From contig CAKZQC010000001.1 in NCBI GenBank assembly GCA_937139495.1, positions 62,001 to 126,000 of the forward strand: a DNA stretch of 64,000 bases. Direction: 5' to 3'. The position numbers were made by a program, and so were the translations under genes. This document shows positions 52,800-60,555 of the stretch, piece after piece. The DNA comes from an uncultured Saprospiraceae bacterium. GTDB lineage: Bacteria > Bacteroidota > Bacteroidia > Chitinophagales > Saprospiraceae. Numbering within the stretch: position 1 is the first letter of the stretch; each line of letters opens with the position of its first letter. The notes under the pieces were generated by a model that was given only the letters and a program-made list of their open reading frames with translations, did no database searches and was not told where the DNA came from.

Positions 52800-53288
52800 A
52801 TGTCTAAGCCAATAATAAGAACACTAAGTCCAAAGACCTTCAAAGAGCTACGGAAATTCCGTAGCTCTACAGGTGTTTTTGTTATTAGGTTAGAAAAAAA
52901 AGTATTGTATATAGGTTTTGCAACCGACTTATACAGGACGATTAGTAGGTATTATTTATCCGATAGAGCTTTATCAAAATACCAGGCAGCTCGCTGCAAT
53001 TTTGAAGTAATTATTTGTGATAAACGCAATTCAAAATTTATGGCTGGAATACTCAAGCGTGTGTTAAATCCACTTCACAACGTACCAGCTATGCCATTAC
53101 GGCTCAACCGCAATAATCGAAAAAAGAAAGGACTGCTACTCAAGCAATACTATGAAGATTCGTTTTTTGCTCGAATGGAGGGAGACCATCAGACAGACAA
53201 TAATTTGTTATTAACAACCAAAAAAGAAGAAAAGAATGAAAGGAGTACAGCAGGAAGTGATACAGCAGGTAGAAACAAGACTACCTAA
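52800..53288 (+). CDS. GIY-YIG nuclease-like protein
   Basis: A 162-residue protein with a divergent GIY-YIG core: 'STGVFVIRLEKKVLYIGFATDLYRTISRYY' supplies GVF and YIG, with the following Arg in 'LYRTISRYY', and 'FEVIICDKRNSKFMAGILKRVLNPLHN' ends with the Asn-Pro typical of the fold. The usual first motif Tyr is replaced by Phe. The C-terminus is basic ('LNRNNRKKKGLLLKQY'). Such nucleases occur as homing or phage recombination enzymes. It may also be a non-catalytic version. Confidence 0.65.
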   Translation: MSKPIIRTLSPKTFKELRKFRSSTGVFVIRLEKKVLYIGFATDLYRTISRYYLSDRALSKYQAARCNFEVIICDKRNSKFMAGILKRVLNPLHNVPAMPLRLNRNNRKKKGLLLKQYYEDSFFARMEGDHQTDNNLLLTTKKEEKNERSTAGSDTAGRNKTT

Positions 53289-53658
53289 AGCTGTTACCGA
53301 TACAAATGTGCCAGCAGTAGGCGCTATTAAAAACGGCTCGATAGAAAGAGCTGTTAAATGGGGAACAGAACTAGCTAACGAGTTGTCCGAAAAGTTAGCA
53401 GATAAAAAACTAACCTTTGTAGAAGGGGCAGGACTAGCAGACAATGGCGTGCAGCTGGTGTCTATTATTGCAGAGTCCAAGAACTTGCCAGAAGACTGGG
53501 AGTATCTAAAGGAAAATGAGGAATATTTGGAAGCGATAATAACTGGGGTGGAAAAAGAACTAGTGATTGATTCGGAGAAATCAAAAGCAATTGTGCTACA
53601 GGCAATCGTAGTCGGTGTAGAAGCTGGGAAATTAATAGAATTGTGTGCTGAAAAATAA
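53236..53658 (+). CDS. Hypothetical protein
   Basis: A 140-residue helical soluble protein ('VKWGTELANELSEKLADKKLTFVEGAGLADNGVQLV', 'VVGVEAGKLIELCAEK'). The start overlaps the GIY-YIG gene by 53 bases, more than usual. ATG 53236 is preceded by AAGAAAAG, a possible ribosome site. Ends before a strong terminator. Function unknown. Confidence 0.55.
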   Translation: MKGVQQEVIQQVETRLPKAVTDTNVPAVGAIKNGSIERAVKWGTELANELSEKLADKKLTFVEGAGLADNGVQLVSIIAESKNLPEDWEYLKENEEYLEAIITGVEKELVIDSEKSKAIVLQAIVVGVEAGKLIELCAEK

Positions 53659-53692
53659 GGGCCTTCTATTTAGTCTTAGACTAGGATAATGC

Positions 53693-53728
53693 AAAAGCAT
53701 CAATCAATTTAATTGGTTGATGCTTTTT
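53693..53728 (+). terminator. Intrinsic terminator
   Basis: AAAAGCATCAATCAA pairs with TTGGTTGATGCTTTT with one mismatch, then a T-run. Ends the packaging/early block. Confidence 0.85.
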
Positions 53729-53815
53729 TTGTGTGAATCAGTCAGAAATGGACAATTCTAGCGACATGGCAAAATTCAATCTGTTCAGACAATAATGAGC
53801 CAGGGAAATTGGTCA

Positions 53816-53954
53816 AATTGTCGCACGAATTGTCGCATGAATTGTCGCACGAATTGTCGATAGATACGGAGTTGAAAGCTTCTTTTTTATTTGGTTGCAA
53901 GCTCTATTTTGAGTGATATTTGTGTTCAACAAAGGGCAATAAAATAGCAATGTT
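53816..53954 (+). promoter_or_regulatory. Four tandem 12-bp repeats and promoter of the capsid operon
   Basis: AATTGTCGCACG, AATTGTCGCATG, AATTGTCGCACG and AATTGTCGATAG follow each other head to tail at 53816-53863. A promoter-like TTG (53895-53897) and TGATATTTG (53914-53922) lie 30-60 bases downstream, about 35 bases before the next ATG. The rest of the 296-base gap shows nothing else. The repeats are probable activator or repressor sites for the structural genes. Confidence 0.6.
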
Positions 53955-54101
53955 ATGAATGAATTAATACCTCGTAAAATGGAACACGACTTGAATATTT
54001 TTGTAAAGGTAGATCCTGCATCTGCCTTGATGAGTTCATTTTTAATCTTGCTTGTATTGTTTGTTCGCTACAAACTCATTCAGACTCAAACTACTGCATA
54101 A
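53955..54101 (+). CDS. Very small membrane protein
   Basis: A 48-residue ORF, MNELIPRKMEHDLNIFVKV then a membrane helix 'SSFLILLVLFVRYKLI'. Its TAA overlaps the ATG of the next gene (TAATG), which supports translation. No family. Typical of the tiny membrane proteins of lipid-containing phages. Confidence 0.55.
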   Translation: MNELIPRKMEHDLNIFVKVDPASALMSSFLILLVLFVRYKLIQTQTTA

Positions 54102-54439
54102 TGCTATCAACCAGTGTGAGCAAATACATCTACTTTCTGCTAGTGAGTATTGTTGGATTGAAGTATATCATCCACGACAAACTAAAAGAACTCCAGCAGC
54201 AGCTGAGAGAGCTAGATTTGCAAGTAGAGGCAAATGAGTTGCAACGAGCAGCCAATGAACTAGTCTATCTACATAACAAAATACTATTGACAGAGTCGCT
54301 CCTTTTGTGGTGCTTCTTTAGTTTGATGATATTGTTAGTGTTGTACTTAGTTATTTACTTAAAATTTGATTTGTCAATTGACATTTTAAAGCCCTTCAGA
54401 AAAACATTTAATTTCTTCAAAAAAATCAAAAGAAGATGA
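54101..54439 (+). CDS. Two-helix membrane protein with coiled coil
   Basis: A 112-residue protein. Membrane helices at about 7-24 ('KYIYFLLVSIVGLKYII') and 63-88 ('SLLLWCFFSLMILLVLYLVI') flank a coiled coil ('LKELQQQLRELDLQVEANEL'). A basic tail (FKKIKRR) ends the protein. Its stop overlaps the ATG of the capsid candidate by 4 bases, tying them together. Confidence 0.6.
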   Translation: MLSTSVSKYIYFLLVSIVGLKYIIHDKLKELQQQLRELDLQVEANELQRAANELVYLHNKILLTESLLLWCFFSLMILLVLYLVIYLKFDLSIDILKPFRKTFNFFKKIKRR

Positions 54440-55125
54440 GCACACATGATGAAAAGAGAATCTTTGAAAGAATCTCGAACAACTATGCCGTTGAAACGCC
54501 TTACGTCATGGATGAGGGGGAAAAAGTCAAAGCACCATTGACCGCTAATCCTAGAGTCCTTGAAATCAAGGAGGTTCTGAAAAATCCAGCATTTGTATAT
54601 GATAGCAACGAAGGCAAGGCTATTGGTGGGGTTAAAGGGACTAGCTGTGGCGATGAAAGCACGCAAGGTCTGGAGTACAAAGTAACAGTAAATGGAGCAG
54701 CAGACAAAGATGGCTCTATTACGATTGGAACGCACGTCAATGGCTATGGTATAGTTACTAGAAAGCTAGGTACAGAAGCTGATGTAACTGTTGGAGGTAC
54801 TGATGGAGTACATTCATTGAAAACATTGGGCGAGTTGGCACAACACGGCACCCTAATTTTGGACAAAATCCACGCTTCAGCTGCTAACAAGTCCTTCTTT
54901 GACGGATTGATGGCGATGCACGAAGTGACGGCTAATGCAGGTGGTGGAGACAAACCATTCTACTGGACTTTGGCAGACCAAAATAGCCAAAATACAGAAA
55001 TCAGAGAGATTGTATTCCCAGGAGGTATTGTGCTCAATGGAATGAACGGTCTCAAGATGGCTGTAAAACAAGCAAGCGAAGTAGGTATGACTCTATATCT
55101 GAGATTCACGCCTAACAAAGGATAA
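54436..55125 (+). CDS. Candidate major capsid protein
   Basis: A 229-residue soluble protein, no signal or membrane helix. It has Gly/Thr/Asn-rich loops and likely beta strands ('GLEYKVTVNGAADKDGSITI', 'GIVTRKLGTEADVTVGGTDG', 'EIVFPGGIVLNGMNGLKMAV', 'GMTLYLRFTPNKG'), consistent with a jelly-roll or other beta-sandwich shell protein. It is followed by a strong terminator, as expected of a gene transcribed at high level. At 229 residues it is short for a double jelly roll (about 270-400), so a single jelly roll is also possible. The role is inferred from position and composition, not from similarity. Confidence 0.5.
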   Translation: MSTHDEKRIFERISNNYAVETPYVMDEGEKVKAPLTANPRVLEIKEVLKNPAFVYDSNEGKAIGGVKGTSCGDESTQGLEYKVTVNGAADKDGSITIGTHVNGYGIVTRKLGTEADVTVGGTDGVHSLKTLGELAQHGTLILDKIHASAANKSFFDGLMAMHEVTANAGGGDKPFYWTLADQNSQNTEIREIVFPGGIVLNGMNGLKMAVKQASEVGMTLYLRFTPNKG

Positions 55126-55153
55126 GGGGGCTGTAAGGTTCTCAATAGATATT

Positions 55154-55193
55154 AAAAACCATCTTACTAGCATTGTTGGTAAGATGGTTTTTT
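55154..55193 (+). terminator. Strong intrinsic terminator after the capsid candidate
   Basis: AAAAACCATCTTAC pairs with GTAAGATGGTTTTTT across an 11-base loop. Confidence 0.92.
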
Positions 55194-55209
55194 CATAAAA
55201 AAAAGAAAT

Positions 55210-55458
55210 ATGGCACTAGCGTCAGGTATAGGAATAGAGACGGGCGATGTACTGAATGGTTGGAGTATCGGAAACCACGGAATGCAGTCAGGCGATGTGG
55301 CAAATATAATCATAAGTTCCGCTGAAGCTCAGCGACTAGCAGATGAACGACAAAAAGCCGAAAGTCGAAAAAATATACTCCTACTAGGGGGAGCAGCTTG
55401 GGTGACCGTTTTATTAGTGATAGTTCTAGTCTATCTTAAAAAAAGAAATACAGCATAA
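55210..55458 (+). CDS. Single-pass membrane protein, paralogue of 55742 gene
   Basis: An 82-residue protein. Soluble N-terminus with Gly/Ser ('ASGIGIETGDVLNGWSIGNHG') and a C-terminal anchor 'KNILLLGGAAWVTVLLVIVLVYLKKRNTA'-type segment (two parts, residues 54-82). The anchor closely matches that of the 55742 gene, so the pair probably arose by duplication. Likely virion membrane protein. Confidence 0.6.
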   Translation: MALASGIGIETGDVLNGWSIGNHGMQSGDVANIIISSAEAQRLADERQKAESRKNILLLGGAAWVTVLLVIVLVYLKKRNTA

Positions 55459-55460
55459 GC

Positions 55461-55733
55461 ATGGACGGAATAACTTTTAGTGGTGATCAAGAGGAAAAAC
55501 CAGCAACAGCGGAAGTAGTGACCACTACAGACATAGCGACAACGGAAGACCAACCAGTCAATAAAGAACTGGTAGCACTCATCATACAGCAAATGATGAA
55601 TGGCAAAAAAGAAAATAAAAAGCCTTGTACCCTTTGTCTAGTGGACGCATGGGCAGGAGTAGGTCTCCAAATTGCTTTTATAGTATTAGTGCTAGCATTG
55701 GCTGCTAGTGCATTGAGAAAACAAGAAAAATAA
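55461..55733 (+). CDS. Single-pass membrane protein
   Basis: A 90-residue protein with a Thr/Glu-rich N-terminus, a CTLC cysteine pair near residue 55 and one C-terminal helix ('VGLQIAFIVLVLALAASALR'). No family seen. Two bases after the previous stop. Confidence 0.55.
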   Translation: MDGITFSGDQEEKPATAEVVTTTDIATTEDQPVNKELVALIIQQMMNGKKENKKPCTLCLVDAWAGVGLQIAFIVLVLALAASALRKQEK

Positions 55734-55741
55734 GAATAGCT

Positions 55742-56017
55742 ATGGCACAAGATACAGCGGATATTATCAATGCAGGAGCAAACGCTACCGAATCGGTCGG
55801 TGGTATTTTAGGGCTGTTTGTAGGTGGAGGCGGTGGCAATACAACGACCACAGCTACAGATTATACAGCAGAAGAAGAAATCGAAACAGCCAACGCCAAA
55901 AAGAAAAATTTCCTTTTGATTGGTGGCGTGAGTGTAGGTATCATTTTATTGATATTGGCACTTGTTTACATGAATAAAACAAAACCAGCAACCAATGGAA
56001 GCAAAGCAAAACAATAA
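55742..56017 (+). CDS. Single-pass membrane protein, paralogue of 55210 gene
   Basis: A 91-residue protein. The N-terminus 'AQDTADIINAGANATESVGG' is followed by a Gly/Thr linker and the anchor 'KKNFLLIGGVSVGIILLILA', then LVYMNKT and a basic tail, matching the anchor of the 55210 gene. Its end overlaps the next gene by 23 bases. Confidence 0.6.
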   Translation: MAQDTADIINAGANATESVGGILGLFVGGGGGNTTTTATDYTAEEEIETANAKKKNFLLIGGVSVGIILLILALVYMNKTKPATNGSKAKQ

Positions 56018-56912
56018 GAAAGACGATGGAGCTATTCTCATTCTTTTGCTTTTTGTACTGCTAGTTGGTGGTGGCGTTGGAGCTTATTTTTTGCTCAAGC
56101 CAGCCGAGGAGCTGGACGAGGACGAAGAGAAAGTTAGTGATGGCAGCATCGAGGGAAACAAGGATTATTACTTGTCTCAAGATGAGATGATAGACCCAAT
56201 GATAAGCGACCCAACCAAGAGCCAGCTGTTCAATCCAAATAGTGAAGGAAAAGAGCTGTACTTGTACGGCTCAGAAGCGCAACAGCTACTCCAAGAATAT
56301 GCAAAACGATTGGCACAGTCTCCAGAGGTGGTCGGCAAGCTAAGAGAACAGCATAATATTGGGCAACCATTCTTAAACAACTATTCGGCAGAAGCTACAA
56401 AAGCGATTGATGATATGTTTACAGAGGGCTTTGAGAATGTGATTAGCCGTACACCACATACGTATCCTATTTTCTCTACTTGGGAAACGAATAACAAAGG
56501 AAAGCAGATTAGAGACGAACTCTACGATTTGGCACGTGTGCCTAAGGATAGATTAGGACTGTCTCCTTATAGATGGTCTGGTGAACCTTGGTACATTCAT
56601 GCACTTGATCTGAATCTCTTTTATGGGAAAAGGAATGAGAAGACGCACAGTGCAGCTCAAATCAATAGTTACAAAGCTTCAAGAAGTGGCTTAGATCGAT
56701 ACAAAAAAATAACTGGTTTAGACTTCAATGACCGACTACTGACGAAACACCACCTAAATGGCGAAGAGCGTTATCCTGCTGGAGCAGTCAAGAAAATAGC
56801 AGAAGATTGGATCAATGAAATTGACCGTCTGGACGAAGCACTCAAGACAGAAGCACAGGAACGATTATCGGCAGAAGGATGGAAATTTACATTAATTCAA
56901 AATCAAGCATAA
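55995..56912 (+). CDS. Membrane-anchored virion-type protein
   Basis: A 305-residue protein. One N-terminal helix (residues 12-33, 'GAILILLLFVLLVGGGVGAYF') is followed by an acidic spacer and a soluble domain with 'GLSPYRWSGEPWYIHALDLNL', 'KITGLDFNDRLLTKHHLNGEERYP' and a helical C-terminus. Not assigned to a family. Size and single anchor suit a minor capsid, vertex or membrane protein. Confidence 0.6.
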   Translation: MEAKQNNKKDDGAILILLLFVLLVGGGVGAYFLLKPAEELDEDEEKVSDGSIEGNKDYYLSQDEMIDPMISDPTKSQLFNPNSEGKELYLYGSEAQQLLQEYAKRLAQSPEVVGKLREQHNIGQPFLNNYSAEATKAIDDMFTEGFENVISRTPHTYPIFSTWETNNKGKQIRDELYDLARVPKDRLGLSPYRWSGEPWYIHALDLNLFYGKRNEKTHSAAQINSYKASRSGLDRYKKITGLDFNDRLLTKHHLNGEERYPAGAVKKIAEDWINEIDRLDEALKTEAQERLSAEGWKFTLIQNQA

Positions 56913-56913
56913 G

Positions 56914-57372
56914 ATGGCTAAGATAAAGCAATCAGAGATACAAGAAAAACACCTTTGGTTAGGTGGTGGCTTGCTGCTGGTCGTGCTGCTCATCTACGTA
57001 GCAGGCAGGGCTAGCAAGGCAAAGGCAGAAGCAAAAGAGCCAGAGCAGAAACAAATAGTACCCAATGTAGCACCTATTCCGATTGTAACCCCTCAAGGGA
57101 CAGTTAATTGGGACGCTAGTCCATTGGTGAAAGAAATATTCACGGCTTATCAACCAAGTATGTTTTCATCAGGAAGATGCACGGTATTGAACAAGTTGGT
57201 GCTGCTGCGAGACAACCAACTACAAGCCGTAGCACAAGGCTATCAAGGTACGTATGGCGACACGCTACGTGCAACGTTAGAGGGTGCGAATTATGCTTGC
57301 TGGAATTTGCCATGGGAAGATGACCCTCACACGCAAGTCATTCAGCGACTTGACACCTTACAGATAGCGTAG
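56914..57372 (+). CDS. Membrane-anchored protein with annexin-like helical domain
   Basis: A 152-residue protein with one helix (residues 13-30, 'LWLGGGLLLVVLLIYVAG'), a Lys/Glu spacer and a helical C-terminal domain. The segment 'LVLLRDNQLQAVAQGYQGTYGDTLRATLEG' recalls the 'L.D..L..V...Y...YG.TL...L' repeat seen in many Bacteroidota phage-type proteins. Two bases after the preceding stop; a 52-base gap follows. Confidence 0.6.
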   Translation: MAKIKQSEIQEKHLWLGGGLLLVVLLIYVAGRASKAKAEAKEPEQKQIVPNVAPIPIVTPQGTVNWDASPLVKEIFTAYQPSMFSSGRCTVLNKLVLLRDNQLQAVAQGYQGTYGDTLRATLEGANYACWNLPWEDDPHTQVIQRLDTLQIA

Positions 57373-57424
57373 TTCGCTATTACAACAAAACAAAAATATT
57401 TCATCAAGACTAATCAATAAACTC

Positions 57425-57724
57425 ATGACTGAGAATAGAGAAGCAACAAAAAAGGCAGTAGCCAAAGGCAAAAAAAAGAAATTGGATAAAAAAGTAGTGT
57501 ATGTACTACTATTGATTTTGGTGCTAGGGCTAGCAGGTAGTGCCGTATGGTACTACAAGAAAAAGAAAGCGAAAACGGCAGATACTAAAGAAGAAAGCAC
57601 GGCAGAGCCAAAGCAAGCAACTATTGCGGATAGTGCTAGTATCAATGTATTGGACACTCGCAATATGGAGATAGTCCAGGACGAAAAAGAATTGATGACA
57701 AACGAAGTTAAAACGCAAAACTAA
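57425..57724 (+). CDS. Single-pass membrane protein
   Basis: A 99-residue protein with a basic N-terminus (KKAVAKGKKKKLDKK), one helix (residues 25-42, 'VVYVLLLILVLGLAGSAVWYY') and a KKKKAK stop-transfer, then an Ala/Glu/Asp-rich tail. No family seen. Confidence 0.55.
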   Translation: MTENREATKKAVAKGKKKKLDKKVVYVLLLILVLGLAGSAVWYYKKKKAKTADTKEESTAEPKQATIADSASINVLDTRNMEIVQDEKELMTNEVKTQN

Positions 57725-57726
57725 CC

Positions 57727-58116
57727 ATGACCAGCAAACAAAAAATAGCAATCGTAATTGTTTTGCTATTGGCTGGTTTGGCAGTGTATAAAAGAGAGGA
57801 CTTGATGCTAGTTTTGGGTATGACACCCAAGGCTAGCAATACTCTAGCTGCCAATTCTGCCAGTACGACAGGCAATGCCATCAACTCCACCATCAACAGA
57901 GCGCAAGTACTGAAGTATGGAGATACAGGAGCCAACGTAAAGGAACTACAAACCAAACTCAATACAAAATTGAGGTCACTAACGAATCAACCCTTTGACG
58001 CATTGGTTACTGATGGTGTTTTTGGCAAAAAGACAGAGGCAATGCTCAAGCATTACACTCAAAAAACAAGTATTTCGCTACAGCAATTAGACATAGCGTT
58101 GACCACAAAAGCATAG
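57727..58116 (+). CDS. Membrane-anchored peptidoglycan-binding protein
   Basis: A 129-residue protein. N-terminal helix (5-20, 'KIAIVIVLLLAGLAVY'), Ala/Ser/Thr linker, then a PG_binding_1-like module (about 58-120): 'LKYGDTGANVKELQTKLNTKL' and 'LVTDGVFGKKTEAMLKHYTQK'. It would hold the virion or lysis complex to the cell wall. It precedes the GH19 lysin by two genes. Confidence 0.78.
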   Translation: MTSKQKIAIVIVLLLAGLAVYKREDLMLVLGMTPKASNTLAANSASTTGNAINSTINRAQVLKYGDTGANVKELQTKLNTKLRSLTNQPFDALVTDGVFGKKTEAMLKHYTQKTSISLQQLDIALTTKA

Positions 58117-58121
58117 AATCG

Positions 58122-58340
58122 ATGGCATTACCACTGATAATAGCAGCAGCCACTACCGCAGGAGCCGCAGGCTGGTGGTGGTCGTCCAAGGACGAAAAAG
58201 AGGAAGAAAAGGAAGAGGCTACTTTTCAGAAAGAACTATGGAAAGTAGGACAGCCAATACTCATTATTCTTGTCATTGTTTTGCTCGCTCGATGGGCATA
58301 CAATCGAGGAGCAAAAAACAACCAAACAAATGGGAAATAA
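58122..58340 (+). CDS. Small membrane protein
   Basis: A 72-residue protein with a hydrophobic N-terminus ('LPLIIAAATTAGAAGWWW'), a Lys/Glu segment and a second helix ('PILIILVIVLLARWAY'), then a basic Asn-rich tail. Overlaps the next gene by 11 bases. Holin-like size and topology, but this is only a possibility. Confidence 0.55.
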   Translation: MALPLIIAAATTAGAAGWWWSSKDEKEEEKEEATFQKELWKVGQPILIILVIVLLARWAYNRGAKNNQTNGK

Positions 58341-58812
58341 TAAAAACCTAATACTACTGCTACTCTTGCTGATGGCTGGAGGTGGTCTGACGTTCGGATT
58401 ATTGCTAAAGAAAAAGAAAGCAGCAGCAGCAAAAAAGGAAAAGGAACAAAAAATGAATACCGCTCCAGCTCCATTACCAACAGGGACGAGTATCGAGGTC
58501 ACACACAAAGACCAAGCAAAGTTCGAGCTAGATGTAGTATTCAAATACAAAGAGGCAACCGCTACGCTACGTGCTAGAAATGGTGTACTAGATGTCAAAG
58601 AAAATATTGATAGCACTTTCAGACTGGACGCTCGTACAGATAATATACTTGCTTCTATTATGGAAGGAGAAAACGTGGTAGCTCAAAAGCTAATACCATT
58701 TGATGCCAAAGCGGTGGACACTACAGCAGTAGAAGTTCCGATACAAGGTGTTCAGTTTGGAGATACACCCAGTACGACCCAAGATAAGAAGGACAAAATG
58801 AACGGCAAATAG
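58330..58812 (+). CDS. Single-pass membrane protein
   Basis: About 160 residues from ATG 58330 (MGNNKNLILLLLLLMAGG); the longer frame from 58270 begins inside the preceding gene. One helix (residues 5-24) is followed by KKKKAAAAKKEKEQK and a beta-rich soluble domain ('TSIEVTHKDQAKFELDVVFKYKEATATLRARNG' region). No family recognised. Confidence 0.55.
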   Translation: MGNNKNLILLLLLLMAGGGLTFGLLLKKKKAAAAKKEKEQKMNTAPAPLPTGTSIEVTHKDQAKFELDVVFKYKEATATLRARNGVLDVKENIDSTFRLDARTDNILASIMEGENVVAQKLIPFDAKAVDTTAVEVPIQGVQFGDTPSTTQDKKDKMNGK

Positions 58813-58821
58813 TACTAGATT

Positions 58822-59454
58822 ATGAACAGAGCAACACTAATAACAGAGGGTAAAATATGGGCATTGAGAGGTGGTGGAGCTTTGTTGTTGCTAATCTTAA
58901 TCAACGAGCTGTCCAAGAGACTGAAAGAGCAGAAGGCAATAAGAGCCGCAGCTACTACAGTTGATGAGCCACTCGATGAGACCCAAAAGAATAGTATCAT
59001 ACAAATAGTACGAGCGTTCCGAAAAGATGGAGACAAGGATATACGCAAATTAGCGTATATCCTTGCTACTGCAAGGCACGAATCTAGGTTTAAGCCTATA
59101 CGAGAATACAGAGCCAAAGCAAGCCAAACCACCATCTACAACCTACAAAATAGGTATTGGTACACAGGGTACTATGGTAGAGGTTTTGTGCAGCTTACTT
59201 GGGAGTCCAATTACCAGGAGATGGGCGAGCTACTCAAAATCGATTTAGTCAATAAACCTGACTTAGCACTAGACCCATACTTTGGAGCTAGAATATTGGT
59301 ATCAGGTATGATAAATGGCAATTTTGGTCATCGATTAGATCGATACATCAACGACACTCAAAAAGACTATTGGAACGCCAGGCGTTCGGTAAACGGTACC
59401 GACAAAGCTGATTTGATAGCTGATTACGCAAAACAAATAGAAAATAACTTATGA
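58822..59454 (+). CDS. Membrane-anchored GH19-type chitinase/endolysin
   Basis: A 210-residue enzyme. N-terminal anchor (residues 14-31, 'ALRGGGALLLLILINELS') is followed by a GH19/lysozyme-like domain: 'KLAYILATARHESRFKPIREY' carries the catalytic Glu, and 'YWYTGYYGRGFVQLTWESNYQEMGELL' is the family signature. 'VNKPDLALDPYFGARILVSGM' also fits. In bacteria and phages this fold often cuts peptidoglycan. A fixed membrane anchor instead of an export signal suggests it rides in the virion membrane for entry or lysis. Confidence 0.85.
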   Translation: MNRATLITEGKIWALRGGGALLLLILINELSKRLKEQKAIRAAATTVDEPLDETQKNSIIQIVRAFRKDGDKDIRKLAYILATARHESRFKPIREYRAKASQTTIYNLQNRYWYTGYYGRGFVQLTWESNYQEMGELLKIDLVNKPDLALDPYFGARILVSGMINGNFGHRLDRYINDTQKDYWNARRSVNGTDKADLIADYAKQIENNL

Positions 59455-60395
59455 GACTAGTACCAATGACTACGTCATTTGAAGCTCCAACTACAGGTGT
59501 TACGATACAGAATCAACCAATGAATATGGCACTGATTTTTTCGTACAAAAAGATGAATAATATCCAGCCAGTTGGCGTTGATGAAACCTTCTTTGCAATT
59601 CAGTTTAGAGACCCCAATCAAAATTATCACTTTTGGTATTATCCGAATGCAACATTAAGAGATGCTGAATATCTACAGCTAGAGATGAACGACAACCCCA
59701 ATATTCAAGGACTAAAGATAGACCTATCTACACCTAGTGAGGGGGAATTTTCAGAAGATGAATTTTTCCAATTTCCAGCAGAATTAGAGAGTTTTGGAAT
59801 TTATGGTGTCAATGAAGATACTGTTATAAAGGTTGATGAAAGTCAAATAGGAAGTTTGGAAGAATTGGTAAGTATCATCAATCAACAACAGGACTTTTAT
59901 GTATTTGTAGCTTTAAGTGCAACGACAATAGGAGTGCAGGAGGGAACACTTCCTATTAGCTCATTAGAGGCACTAGAGATTACGGAGCAAGGAGGTGATC
60001 TACTGGAATACAATAGCCCATTTCCATTACTTAACGATAGCCCATCGACGCTAGAAAATGTATTAGAAGAGCTACGACAGATAAAAAACCTAGTTAACGG
60101 TAAAAGAAGTACTCAATCTAGCCAGCGTTCAATCCAAGCAAGTAATACGCGCACTATCATTGCACGGAATGAATTACGCAAAAAGATCGTCATCACAAAT
60201 ATATCGCCCTATCCTATGTACATAGGAGAGGGTACCTTTCCACAGGTTACAATAGACAAGTATAACTTTCGAGTATTACCAGGGGAGTATTGGATAAGCA
60301 CCGATACTATTAATGCTATTCAAGTGATATGGGATATACCGACGGAGGTAACACCACTAACCACAGAGCTAGCTCAAGTTTTAGAGACTAACTAA
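59451..60395 (+). CDS. Hypothetical beta-rich protein, possible spike/receptor-binding
   Basis: A 314-residue soluble protein overlapping the lysin stop by 4 bases. It has a beta-rich N-terminal part ('ETFFAIQFRDPNQNYHFWYYP'), a helical middle ('LENVLEELRQIKNLVNG') and a C-terminal beta domain ('KKIVITNISPYPMYIGEGTF', 'YNFRVLPGEYWISTDTINAI'). A C-terminal domain of this sort is common in virion attachment or vertex proteins. Function inferred only from context. Confidence 0.5.
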   Translation: MRLVPMTTSFEAPTTGVTIQNQPMNMALIFSYKKMNNIQPVGVDETFFAIQFRDPNQNYHFWYYPNATLRDAEYLQLEMNDNPNIQGLKIDLSTPSEGEFSEDEFFQFPAELESFGIYGVNEDTVIKVDESQIGSLEELVSIINQQQDFYVFVALSATTIGVQEGTLPISSLEALEITEQGGDLLEYNSPFPLLNDSPSTLENVLEELRQIKNLVNGKRSTQSSQRSIQASNTRTIIARNELRKKIVITNISPYPMYIGEGTFPQVTIDKYNFRVLPGEYWISTDTINAIQVIWDIPTEVTPLTTELAQVLETN

Positions 60396-60421
60396 ATTAT
60401 TAAATAAGAACAAGACTAATT

Positions 60422-60553
60422 ATGAAAACCAAAAAACCAAAGGCTCGACTCAAGAAAGACGAACAGATTATAGGTAGAGCAGTGCCGCTAAAGATGCTCA
60501 ATCAAAAAAGATTAGCGAAACTAAAAGGAAAGAGAACACTCAAAAAGAAATAA
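60422..60553 (+). CDS. Very small basic protein
   Basis: A 43-residue ORF, MKTKKPKARLKKDEQIIGRA then a Lys/Arg-rich remainder ending LKKK. About 17 of 43 residues are Lys or Arg. Just 2 bases before the next gene's ATG and preceded by an A-rich leader. It may condense virion DNA. Confidence 0.5.
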   Translation: MKTKKPKARLKKDEQIIGRAVPLKMLNQKRLAKLKGKRTLKKK

Positions 60554-60555
60554 AA

